Origin: Rhytidiadelphus loreus
Taxonomy: Eukaryota; Streptophyta; Bryopsida; Hypnales; Hylocomiaceae
Direction of reading: 5' to 3'
Length of the DNA: 64,000 nucleotides
Assembly (NCBI GenBank): GCA_947034895.1
Contig: OX344763.1
Span: 18,569,001-18,633,000, forward strand
The notes below the pieces were generated by a model. That model did no database searches. It worked only from the letters and a program-made list of their open reading frames with translations, and was not told the DNA's origin. Numbering within the stretch: position 1 is the stretch's first letter; the number at the start of each line of letters is the position of its first letter. Below are positions 53,401-64,000 of this stretch, piece after piece. The position numbers and the translations under genes were made by a program.

Positions 53401-56400
53401 ATACAATCAAAAGTATACAACAATGAAGGTAATGCAATTATCAAAATATTGTATGAGTTATCGTATCGATTACAACAAATAATAAATATGTAAAGAACTA
53501 ATGAACCCCTTAAGTTCTTTTTAATCCTCTTTTTAATCCTAATCTTTTTAGAAAGTCTTGTTCTTTGGCAAATTTGGGAGTATCTTATAATTTTTGACCC
53601 AATGAACTTTAGGAATTAATTAGAAAGTTAATCTAACTATTAATTAGGATTTGACAATAGTATATAATTACACTCATCTTCATATTGAATGAATTGATAT
53701 TCAGTATATTTTTAAAATTAATCAAAGTTTCTACCTTAGTTAAATTAAACTTCAATCAATTCCTAATTTGATTTATTGATCTATAAAATAATAATTTAAC
53801 AACTTTAAATATTTCATATTTACCTAACACTTCCTTTATTATCAGGGTCAATAAATGGTTTAAACCGATTAAATTCATCATCTGTAAAATACAATCCAAG
53901 AGTCTCCATAGTATAACGAAAAGCATCAAAGGTGACCTGGTTAAATTTAAAAAAAGATGTTAGATGTCATGTGCATGTCCATGTGAAACCAACATTGCAT
54001 ATGTAAAGAAAATTTTATTAAATAGAATGATTTTTTTTCATAAACATATTTTTTCTTCCAAGGATACATTTATAAAGGCCCTATTAATTTTTTAAACCAA
54101 ATATCAATGTTGTAAATCTTACAAATAAGAAGAATACCAATGATAATACATTTTACCGAATTTTCTGTGGGTTGAGGTTGTCCATGGTAGTGACATAAAA
54201 CTGGAAGTTGTTCAGCCCTCCAATACATCTACAAAAATAGAGTAGAATATGACTTAAAAAAATTTGTTTGCATTTTTGTGCTTTAAAAAGAATTTATACT
54301 TTTTAAATTAGAAATATAACTTTAAAAAATTAAGTAAAAACACAGTAATATTGGAGCTCTTACATTATCAAGAATCTTTTCACAAGGATTAGTTTTCCTC
54401 CTCCTTGGTGGAATCTTTTTAAATTTTAATCTCCTGTATTCTGATCACATAAATATTTTTGTAAACACCATAGTAACCTTAATTGTGTTTTTTTAAGTAA
54501 TTTGAATGTATGGATAAATTCCTTCTTCATGTTTTCAACATATCATGCAATTATGCATGTAATTTATAAATATTAAAAAATTATCTTAAATAAAATTAAC
54601 GTCATAAAAACTATAATATTCCATCTTCTATAGTAAAATATACTTATTTCAGGTGTCTCTTCAGGCTCAGTTGGATAAATAGGTTCAAGTGGATTTGATG
54701 GTTTTTGACGCTTAAATCCTTTATATCTCTTTCCAATATCAATGTCATGAAGCTCCAAACCCGCCCCATAAAACATTCGGTTCCTCCTATAGGTACTCAA
54801 GCATCAAATAAAGAAAATTCCTTTCTATATGTAAATGCAAGTGTGTGTAAACATTATAAATATATAGTTGGCAATGAATGATTTTTCACCTCTCTATTAG
54901 GTGCAACTATAAAAATTAGGGGAGATAACTAGAAGAAATCTCACACATTCTAGTTGATGTTTTGTATTAAATCTAACACAATTGTATTGAAAATAACGTA
55001 AATTTAACAAAACTGTGAATAAAATAATGTTGAAACTGCGTTATTTTAAACACAATTGTGTTAGATTTTACACAAAACAACATAGCTAGAATGTGTGAGA
55101 TTTCTTCTAGTGTTAATACAAACCTTGACCAGTTACTTGTATTCCTTTCACTTCAAGCAAAAGGGGTGTTTTAAGTAAAGTCCTAGTAGTATAGTCCTAT
55201 AAGGAAACTAAAACAAAAAGAACTTTACATCCATGTCCATTTCTTGGGTTTGCATCCTTTCCATGGATCCGGTACATTTTCTCCTGGCAAAATACATCTG
55301 CAAGGTATTGTATAAAGAGATTTTGACCGTGATTTTTCTATATCGTCATTTCGCAAGTTAAAACTGTAATCTCGATTTGTCCATTTCTGCATTCAAGAAT
55401 TAGCGATGAATGGATATTGCTAAGGGTCAAATGTAGTTTGGCTCTTTACAAGAAACAAATGAAGTTTCTACCATGGCTTAAATTTTTTTTAAGAAGTGCC
55501 AAAGTGGTGATATAAAATGTTCTAGTGGTGCTTCAAATTTCAACATTCATCCACAAATTGGATAGAAAATATCACATTAGCACATATCACATGTCTATAA
55601 TTTGGTTTTCATCCACAATCTAGTGATTTCATCCAAGATATTTATTTAATTTAAAGTTAGTTTCTTCATTTTTTTGGAATTTTTTAGCTAGATTATTTTT
55701 TCCTAGTGCAATATGGCACCAAAAAGTCCCCAAAAAATCCTTGGTTTCTACTTGGTTTCTACTCCATTTAGGAAGTTCAATACAACAAATACAAATTCTT
55801 GTGGCCTTAGTTGGGAAAAGATGCCTCATTTAACAAAGAGTCTACAACTTAATCTTAGATCTTGATCTTAAACTAAAATTTGTGATAGCACAATCCTTAC
55901 TCTCCTACCACCATACAATTCAAAATTTTCCAATATTAAAAAAAAATCATTCTTTGACTTGTCACCATCGACATCTTTGAAGTTGAATTTGACTTCTCCA
56001 AAAATGGAGGATGTAATATTTCAAATGTAATTGAAATAAGAAAGAAAAGAAAGAAACTCTAGGTCATTTTGAATGAAGAATTTGGTAGGGTAGTTTTATC
56101 AACTAATTCTTATGGTTTTAGGAAGTAAGTGCTACAATTGGATTAAGAATGAAGATCTTAGAGGTGAACAATTTTCACATTTGTACATAGAACAATCTAT
56201 CACTAAGAATTGTCCATAGAGTCAAAATTACAATTAGAGGTTATTTTTTCTTGTAGACAAACAAAACTCATAAATTTCCCATCCATCCATCCATATATAT
56301 AAATACATATTTAATGTATTTTTATTTTATTTTTGCGATTTTCAAAGGTAAGATTTTAAGAAAAAAATCAACACCTCTAAGCCCAAGATGACACAATGTG

Positions 56401-59400
56401 TCTTCTTTAAATTTTCAATGGCAAATTCTCAATAGGGTGAAATAAATCTTAATATTTTGTAAACTAGGAACTTGTAGAGTAACAAGTTCACATACTTGAT
56501 GCATTTTCCAATTTTCAAAATTTGAATGTGAAAAGTATTTTAAAATTTGTTTAGGAAATGTAGTCTAATAAAAAAAGGGAGCAAACATAATATTTTTCCA
56601 ATGAAAGGAATAGTAGGGATGGAAAAAAAATTGAACATTCCTAGTCATTACTTTGTGTAAACTAACTAGGTCTAGAGAATTTTTATTTTTATTTTTTATT
56701 TTTAGCAATTTAAAAAATAAAAGGCTCAATTTGGTGTGATCAAGAATACAAAATAATTAGAATTTTTCCAATTTTTTTGAAGAGGTCCCAAACAATATAC
56801 TAATAATGTCAATTATTAAATTTCAAAATTGACGCATGCATAAATTTTTAAATTTTTTTGTAGGATCCAATTTGGTTAGTTTTGGCTTTGTATTCTCTAT
56901 TTGAAAATGTGTACAAATTTGAGAGAGTTTTTTATTTCTCAATTTTTAAATTAAAAAATACTACACTTGCCTTAGATTCTAATATAATTTTTTTGGTGTG
57001 TATGTGTATGTGCGTGTGTTAAGAAAGCATTAATCTTTTTATAATTTTTCTTCCCTCAAAGCTGCGTTTTTTGCCTATAAAGTTGATCATCCAAAATTGT
57101 TATAATTTTAAAATCCAATAATCAAAGTTTTTCACAATTAGTTCCATGCATACTAGACAGATTAGTCTTTACTTTTGTATGGTTAAAATTAAAAAATCAA
57201 GCACATCCATGTGCAAAAGAATATCAAAGTGGGACAATTCATTGTTGGACCTTGAGAGGTTAAAGTGTCATTATAGGTGCATTTTTTAAGTGCCTTAGAA
57301 AACATCCAAAACTATTTACCAAGGAATTTACTATTTAAAAACTATATGTAAAGTTGAAGACATTCCACAAGGATGGTTTCTGGTCATCTTTGTAACACTT
57401 CAACAACCCTCCTACTAGACACTATTGAGGGGCAAACACTATTGTATCGGTCACTTCTACTTCAATACAAACAGATACATCACATAACATTCTTCACCTC
57501 TAAATGCCTACAAAGTAGAAGATAAAACTAAGATGTACTATAAAATATTAACAAGATAGGCCTTTTTTATGTTTGCTTCCAGAGACAAGATATTAAGCAT
57601 CACATAAGAAACCATGCACATGGTCAAACAATGAAAAATATTTATTGATTTCCATCAAATCAATTTTGAAACAATTTCCTTTGGAAATTCACCCAATTTT
57701 TTTTTTGTTCATAGCATCTCATTTTTATCATGATTGATAAAAATTGGAGTTTCAATTGATTTGTGAAAAATGATAAAGATTAAAGGATGAAATCACCAAT
57801 ATTCTTCCTTAATAGTAAATTTCTTAACACTAATCAATCTTGAACACTTTGCTCTATTTTAGTTAAAAAATCTTTTGACAAAAGTGATCACAATTTGGAC
57901 CAAAAATATTTTAAGATTATTTGATTGCATATGTACATTAAAATATTTAAAAGAAAATTGCACTAAAAAGTTGTCCAAAATCAGATAGAGACTATAAAGT
58001 AGTTGATTGATTATATAGGGGTTAATTAGCTACCTATGCCTCCTTGGAAAAGGAATCCATATTCTTTTTGTGCACAATATTGAATTCATCTCAACCAAGT
58101 GCAACAAGAAGACATGTGCTAAGAATTGATGGATACACCCAATACCATCCATATGTCCATTCCTATATAGTAGACTTCCCTTAAAGTGTCCCCCCAAAGT
58201 GTCATTAAACCATCCCTATACTTAACTATACTTGGTGGGTTATTGATTTTTCCAAATTTTGATATTAGAACTAAGACAATTTTTTTAGAATGCAATTCAA
58301 GGTGCCCTAGGAAATTAGATGCCTTACCTAAAAATTCTATTTTTTTAAAGTTCATGATTTTCATAAAAATACAATACTAATACTACAAAGATATTATTTT
58401 TTGTAGAAAAAGGTACCTCCAACTATGCTGAATTGTTTAAATGGACATTTTAGATGTTTCCACTTTAATGTGCCAAAGTCAATCATTTGAGTTTGACTTG
58501 TTTTGATTTCCATATTCTCTATACTATGAAGGATAAGTTCTAAGTTCTAACATCACAAACTAAAACTCCTGAAGAGCTTTGGCGTCCATATTCTCAAGGA
58601 TGAACAAAGGGCTTGTAGGCACTATTTAGTCCAACTAACTTCTCATTCATCCAATATAATACTTGAATGTTGAAAAGACAACCTTCCTTAATTGACCAAT
58701 TTCATGAAAATGATATTTCTGTACAAAATTTGAAAAAGGATCGTTCAAGGGTTGAGCTTAATATGCATCTTCGTGTAAAGCACTTCCCCCCTGAAGTATT
58801 ATGAAATTCTCACAAAGGTCCTTGGAAACCCTTGAACCGGTTTTTCAGTCCAGCAAGCTGTTTGAGAATTTATTTGAGGTTGTGCTTTTACACTGCACCA
58901 CTACATAGGTTGTCTACGTGTGGTGGAAGTATAAATAAACTAGCAAGAAATGATGACCGGGTTTGGCTACGTTCAGCTGCTTTGAGCTGTAGTTTCCTAA
59001 ACCCAGAATCTTTTAGGGAAATTCCTTTGATAGGACGTCACTGGGAGAGAGAAAAAAAGAGTTTTTACGCCTTGCCAGGGACAGAAAACAGTCTACACTA
59101 GAAATTCCCTCCAAGTTGTTCTATAATTACGGTTATTAATTACTTACATAAAAGCCCGATGGCATGGTGCATGGTCCGCTTGCTAATACGTATTGAGGAT
59201 CCAAAGGATTCGTACGTCTGTTGGTCGTAAGACCGCCAGTCGGATTCTTCGGTTTACCATCAGGTTGAAGCAGCCAAATGTCGGGATAAGGCTTGTTCAA
59301 ACACTGTCCCACACCCGCCATTCAAGTCCAATTAGCATTAACACATCAATCATGTAAGGGTAGAGGATTATAAAACTGTTAGGGAACTGATCCCGTCTCC

Positions 59401-60165
59401 TATACTCACTGCTGGTACCAACTACAACTCATCTAAGTATTCACTTGGTTGGATTTGTCAGTAAGAGGTGTAAGCATGACTTGGCTAATCTTTGAATGGA
59501 AATGGGGTTGCATATTGTGGACAAAACCTCTAACTTTGAAATTGCACAGGAACTCTTACAAGTACTGATCAAGATTTGATCTCAACAGCTCTCTACATCT
59601 CCCGCAAACCCCATTCCTACACAACCTTTATTGTGATGCACATAGTGTCCTCTACCTAAGTTAAGCATAATTGAGCTGAATCATTTTAGCTCTGGGAATA
59701 CATCTTGTACCCTTCTATAGCCGAATACCTAGTTAATGATAAGGGTCCAACACCTTGCGGCAATATTTACAAAGAAATTGTGTCTCACCAATCTCAAACT
59801 TAGGCATCTTAATGTTGAGTTGGAAGGCACTAACTACTCGACTCTTCTACCTATTATCATGCCAACATAGTATAGGAGTTTCGAAGGAATATCACAAAGT
59901 CCCTGAAGTGAACCAAACTTCTTCAATATAAAATGTAGGGGAGGACACTCACCATTGGGTCCATAGGATCCTTGATGCCGCATTGATTTGCTTGTGCTCC
60001 TACAATGTCTTCCGTCATAAGATTTCTAGAAATACATGCCGGCGGGCATGGGTAATATTCTTTGAGAGTCTCAAAAGGAGCATGGTCGAGCAACGCATCA
60101 TAGGGGATTGGCTTCGGCTCTGGAAATGGCTCTGGCGGCCGGGGTTTTGGAAGCTCAAGATCCAT
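50407..60165 (-). CDS. EF-hand-like protein with internal DI/NPLDP repeats, 13 exons, ~567 aa; candidate flagellar protein
   Basis: Exons are 60165-59953, 59303-59148, 55386-55229, 54786-54644, 54440-54364, 54228-54157, 53936-53824, 52808-52683, 52425-52309, 52012-51829, 51541-51494, 51199-51072 and 50575-50407. All introns are GT-AG, phases agree throughout, 1704 bases end in TGA, and an in-frame TAA lies upstream of the ATG. The N terminus is Pro-rich. Two similar modules follow: NPLDPQY (103-109) with L-x3-DI (134-139), and L-x3-DI (186-191) with NPLEPIY (207-213). Residues 274-314 form one EF-hand-like helix-loop; the loop DPDNKGSVRFEI has Lys at position 5 and Ile at 12, so calcium binding is doubtful. 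No membrane segment or signal peptide is seen. I associate such DI and NPLDP modules with flagellar proteins of swimming cells, but that is inference from memory and the family is not named. Exon 8 could instead end at 52707 (559 aa). Confidence 0.82.
54928..55111. mobile_element. 184-bp inverted-repeat element inside intron 3 of the EF-hand gene
   Basis: Arms 54928-54998 and 55039-55111 are inverted copies starting ACTAGAAGAAATCTCACACA and sharing AAATCTAACACAATTGT, with a 40-base centre. It is intronic, so transcripts of the host gene would carry this hairpin. No clear target duplication was found, so the superfamily is open. Confidence 0.8.
55496..55720. repeat. dispersed repeat, copy 2 (partner 7531-7776)
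   Basis: Lies in intron 2 of the EF-hand gene, 110 bp upstream of exon 3 in transcript order. See 7531-7776 for the shared blocks. Ends near GTGCCA and TGGCACC. Confidence 0.8.
55721..58349. other. interior of the 3.8-kb intron 2 of the EF-hand gene
   Basis: AT-rich intron sequence with homopolymer runs and a TG-rich stretch near 56997-57020. No exon with consistent phase was found here and no separate gene is supported. Confidence 0.5.
58350..58475. repeat. dispersed repeat, copy 2 (partner 1820-1930)
   Basis: Intronic copy of the family seen at 1820-1930, with the shared CAACTATGCTGAATTG landmark. Confidence 0.7.
58598..58750. repeat. dispersed repeat, copy 2 (partner 8236-8412)
   Basis: Intronic copy of 8236-8412, same orientation, shorter by small deletions. 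Confidence 0.8.
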
Positions 60166-61250
60166 GATTGTTGTCGAAGACACACAAACTAAAACGATTG
60201 GCTTGGCTTAACTCTTCAGCTGACAATCACCTTGAGCAGAAAGGCTTGTGGTTAAGTGCACTTGAATTGTGCCATCGACTTTCTAGCTAGGAACATAAAG
60301 CCGACCGTGAATTTGCAAAAAGAACATTCATTACACCGAACTATTTGATTGTGCATCCCTTGAGCTCAGAGGCCTTCATAAACATCCCCACAAAAGGTAA
60401 ACCGACGATCATCAATATATAGGTCTCTGCACCTGGCACCCTCGCAACTGGACAATTTCAAATCTTCCCGCTGGTCATCTCGCACAAAAGAGCTTGAATT
60501 TTATCACTCTGAAAAGCATGAAAATATTATCAGCATTAGCACTTCAAAGGGATGCGTGAATCCAGGGTTCAGAAGTTGAAAAAACTATGAGTTATCAGAA
60601 AACACGTATTTCCGTTCTCACAATTTTCGATACTGTTATTACAGACTCTGTTACTCAGTTGTAAGCATACAGGCAAAGATGGAAAAACTTTATAACACGT
60701 TCAAATTGGTGCTGAATTAGGAACCAGAGAACAAGAATCTTCCGTTTTCCCGCAACGAAGCAGAAGCATGATCATGACGCTTTGGAATTCGCAACAGCTC
60801 TGACCACCACGTAAATCTTTGCTTATGTGTGCAAACGAATTGCTTCATGACGACTTAAGAGTATTATTCCTTCACGTAAAAGTAATCATCGTCTAATTAT
60901 CGATGAAATCGAAATTTGGAGATAACTTGAAAGTCTATATTATGCATTATTACACACTCGATTCACTCCTTTCAACATGTCCCAAAGTTGCAGAGGTGAA
61001 GGGAAGAGGATACGTAACCTAAACCACCCGCTTTCCGTATCCGCAAAGAAGAAGGCATCAATTCCCCAGAAATCTTCCAATTGAACCGCGGAAAGTTGTA
61101 TGCCAGAATGACATGTGACCAGGCATCGTCTCCCAGGAAAACGAGAGACGATCCATCGCTGTTGCACCGGCGACCGATCCACATTGCGGGAAACAAACCC
61201 TAATTCGAGGGCAATTATCCTTTAGGGCTGAAGAGGCATCTGGGCTTGAA
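60166..61250 (-). promoter_or_regulatory. 5' leader and promoter region of the EF-hand gene
   Basis: The stretch 61200-60970 is GC-richer and open in two overlapping minus-strand frames (60940-61182 and 60972-61196), neither recognisable. It could be a 5' untranslated exon, since the first coding exon starts after an in-frame stop. Donor and transcription start were not fixed. A separate small gene is a less likely alternative. Confidence 0.35.
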
Positions 61251-62496
61251 TGTCTCGTGAATCAGATGAACTAACTGCCAATGGATGAGTGCATCTTCCC
61301 ATCCACTCGTACTGATGAATTCCATCCATGTATGTGAATCATATTTATTTTATTATATTATATAAAAAAACTGAAAAACAATCAACAATTACCACAACAC
61401 TTTAACTTTTGAAACACAAATGATAGAAAAGACATTCACAACAATTCATAAATACATTCCCCATATATATACCTACAAATCTTTAACACACCTCCAATTG
61501 CCTACATAATCCCCTCTATTCATACAAACAAACTACTAAATACACACATATATATTCCACATCCCACTATACCTACTCACACAACACACTACAAAAAACA
61601 AACAAAATCCACAACAATTCTAACACTTCTACTTTCAAATACATTTTCTATCCTCCTATATATAATTCACCCAATAGAGTCTCTCTTTTTACATCGGGAG
61701 GTACGTAGTCTTAGTGTCACTTGAAATTGCTTCTGAACAAGACATGGGACCTCAGATGAAAAAACTTTTAGTTTACACCAACCTTATAATAGATTTGATT
61801 TATCATATATCTATACTTTAAGTTAGGATATTTGTTTTGTTTGTTATAGTGAGATCTCTTGGATTGTGTTTCCTTTGATGGCGTTTGTGATATTGTCGGA
61901 AAGCTCTTTGTAAAGAGGGATGCATGGGCTTTGTTTGGTGGCGTTTGAACCTACGGTGTGAAAGTTATTGAATTTCAAAGTTTTTATGAATTAAAACATT
62001 AGAAAATTACCTTTACTTTACTTTTATTATTATACTATAGCTACGGCATATGGAATACTATCCTACGTGTTAGTAAGTTTCATGAACAATTAGGGAAAAA
62101 TTGGAACATATCTAAAATACGAAAAATTGTACAACAATTTTTGAAAATTTGAATTTTTTTTATTTTTGCAAATTCTAAATATCCAAAAATTATTCTTGAG
62201 AATCTTTTGAAAAAAACACACACTTACACATGATTAGAAAAAATCAATCCATTTCATTAAAGTGAATTCAAATTATAAATTTAATGGCACCTAAACATCG
62301 CTATCGAAACATCAGGGTATGTGACGAGGAATGTCAAAAAGTTAGGAAGGGTAGTAAGTGAAGAGGAATGTCAAAAAATTACAAAAGGTAGCTTGTCGAA
62401 AGCCTATAAAATCAAATTATCTTATTGAATCAAATGCAAAAATTATAATTATTTTGACATGGAGGTGTTGAAACTGACCTATACGTACTATAGTTA
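61251..62496. other. non-coding stretch
   Basis: A/C-rich then AT-rich spacer; no gene seen. Confidence 0.5.
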
Positions 62497-62603
62497 GGTA
62501 GTCTATTCTAAAAGCAACCATGTTCTAAATGCAACCCCTATTTAGGAATGGGTGGCATATTGCTTGAAATAGGCTTAAATGGTTGCTTTAAGAGCAGACT
62601 ACC
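62497..62603. mobile_element. 107-bp miniature element with TTA target duplication, PIF/Harbinger-like
   Basis: Terminal inverted repeats begin GGTAGTCT and continue through TAAAGCAACCAT with two or three mismatches. Both flanks are TTA (62494-62496 and 62604-62606). A truncated copy of its left half is at 13577-13625. Confidence 0.8.
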
Positions 62604-63664
62604 TTAATCCCTAAATGCCTGGGTGACCAAATATGGTCGATCTGAAATTTCAAGCTCATTTTGTAGTGGGCAGTTACATTCGTTTGACCGGTTAAAAAAT
62701 ATTCGGGCATTTTTAGGGTTAACTATTGAAAACTTTCATTTTTCACTGAAAAAGGTACATATTTGATTGTTGAGAGGTCTCCAAAGCCATATATGTCCAT
62801 TAGTGGAAGAGTAAAGCTTGCTAATTTTACTTCATTTTCCAACTTTGAGCAATTTCACTTGATTTGAGATCTAAAAACTTGTATTTATTTGTTTGCTTTG
62901 AAAATGGTCCCAATGGAAAGAGTAAAGTGTTTTCATGATCTTCACCAATGAAAATTTAAACAAATAAGTGTTGATTTGGAGTTATTTGTGATTTACACTT
63001 ATAAAAGAAAATTGCATCTCAACAATTGCAAGGTGGATTGTGTAATGAGTTTAATAGCTTTTCAAGTGATATTAAGTTTTTTGAAAAGGTATTTTAGTGT
63101 GCTAACACAATTTGTAGTTGTTTATGTCACCTCCAATCCCCCATAGCTTTAATGTGCAAATATTTGAAACATTGTGGAGAGGAATAACATATTAAAAATA
63201 GAAAACGTACATTTCTCTTATTATAATCTCACAATTCTTATGCAATTTTGCACTCAAAATTGGTGTACATACTAATAAGCAAGCTCTTTAAACATCCATA
63301 CGGTTAGATTTTGAAAAAAAATCATTTTGCTTCAATGGAGATAACTATAAGTCCATGTTCTTTTTTCATGGGAAAAACACACTTAGAAAGGCTTAGGCAC
63401 TTAGGGGTTAACCCCTGAGCACCCAACCCATGTTCACAAAAATCCAAACCTTTCTATATTCATTCCAATTAAACTATCATCTAAAAAAAGATCTACACTA
63501 AATTGACCGTACTGATTGATAGTAGAGACATGTCCAAAGATACATGGAGAGGGACACGTCCTTTGACCATACCATTGAAAAGATTATAAGAGTCAAACAA
63601 GGACATCTTTCAAAAATGGAGAGGCCATATTTTGGCCCCTTGGGCGCTTAGGGGTTAACTACCT
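62604..63664. other. non-coding stretch
   Basis: AT-rich spacer with a perfect 14-bp palindrome AGGGGTTAACCCCT near 63403 and a repeated CTTAGGGGTTAAC near 63648. No gene found. Confidence 0.5.
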
Positions 63665-63705
63665 TTTGCAGTGTTCATTGAGAAGTGCCCAATGAACACT
63701 GCAAA
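63665..63705. repeat. perfect 16-bp hairpin, 9-base loop
   Basis: TTTGCAGTGTTCATTG at 63665-63680 is exactly inverted at 63690-63705. It lies 240 bp before the possible start codon of the right-edge gene, so it could be a promoter palindrome or a small fold-back. Confidence 0.9.
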
Positions 63706-63944
63706 GTGACTGACCTCCATATGGACGAAATTCATCCACAATTTCCACTGCGAAGAAAAAGAAAAAGAGAAAAAGATCTTGAAACACCAACCTTAAAGAT
63801 CTAGAAAACATTATCCTTCCAGATCGCTTCGTTGGCTCCTATTCGCTCCTACCAAAATTCTTTCAGCCCAGTACTCACCCCTCTGACTCACTCATTTACC
63901 GGGTGACCCCTTTGTTCAATCGAATAGGTTCACCCGGAGAAGCG

Positions 63945-64000
63945 ATGGGCGACCGCTTCAGCCCGTCACTGAATCTCAAGACTGACCAATTGAATCACCC
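63945..64000 (+). CDS. possible start of a gene running off the right edge
   Basis: An ATG at 63945 opens a frame (MGDRFSPSLNLKTDQL...) that stays open to the end of the window. The preceding 200 bases change to a mixed, CT- and purine-rich composition like the leader of the F-box gene. A CCGGGTGA...TCACCCGG stem at about 63899-63936 lies just upstream. Only 18 codons are visible, so neither gene nor product can be confirmed. Confidence 0.35.
   Translation, partial: MGDRFSPSLNLKTDQLNH

Noticed and set aside
58832..59101. 89-codon plus-strand frame in intron 2 of the EF-hand gene
   Set aside because: No domain, no splice partners, and antisense to a well-supported intron.
60940..61196. Two overlapping 74-80-codon minus-strand frames considered as a separate gene or first coding exon
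   Set aside because: An in-frame stop precedes the ATG at 60165, neither frame is recognisable, and a 5' untranslated exon explains the composition equally well.

Overview
This is nuclear DNA from a land plant. It is AT-rich and gene-poor, with spliced genes carrying GT-AG introns and many small transposon-type repeats. One gene has the plant form of Beclin 1/ATG6. A second candidate looks like a flagellar (axonemal) protein, which would suit a plant with swimming sperm, so a moss or another seed-free plant is the best guess. That placement is inference; no sequence search was possible.

Four multi-exon genes could be assembled by splicing, and each closes to one open frame. (1) A plus-strand F-box-type gene at 10652-12524, 4 exons, 386 aa. 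(2) A plus-strand gene at 18101-21090, 4 exons, 599 aa, with a Tudor/Agenet-like segment and three 24-25-residue repeats rich in Ser-Pro and Thr-Pro. (3) A minus-strand ATG6/Beclin 1 gene, start at 29620 and stop at 24859, 11 exons, 524 aa, the only gene recognised with near certainty. (4) A minus-strand gene, start at 60165 and stop at 50407, 13 exons, about 567 aa, with a degenerate EF-hand and two copies of a module (Asn-Pro-Leu-acid-Pro-x-Tyr plus Leu-x3-Asp-Ile). A fifth gene may start at 63945 and run off the right edge. The four genes show no operon-like or pathway link.

Region by region: 1-9.7 kb is non-coding, with diverged direct repeats, a fold-back and a GC-rich island. 9.7-12.5 kb is the F-box gene. 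12.5-18 kb holds small inverted-repeat elements and a diverged direct repeat. 18-21 kb is the Tudor-like gene. 21-24.8 kb is AT-rich with a strong hairpin. 24.8-29.6 kb is ATG6, with a 1.2-kb element (TAA target duplication) 455 bp upstream of its ATG. 31-50 kb is a transposon graveyard. It has two 583-bp inverted copies of a hAT-like miniature element, each with a perfect 8-bp target duplication. Between them lie a 12-copy ~96-bp tandem array, a short retro-inserted SINE-like sequence with an 11-bp target duplication, a fold-back and a near-perfect 33-bp-arm hairpin. A GC-rich hairpin array lies at 43.5 kb. 50-60 kb is the EF-hand gene with repeat-filled introns. 60-64 kb is mostly non-coding up to the right-edge gene start.

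No rRNA, convincing tRNA or CRISPR array was found, and no intact transposase or polymerase gene was recognised.
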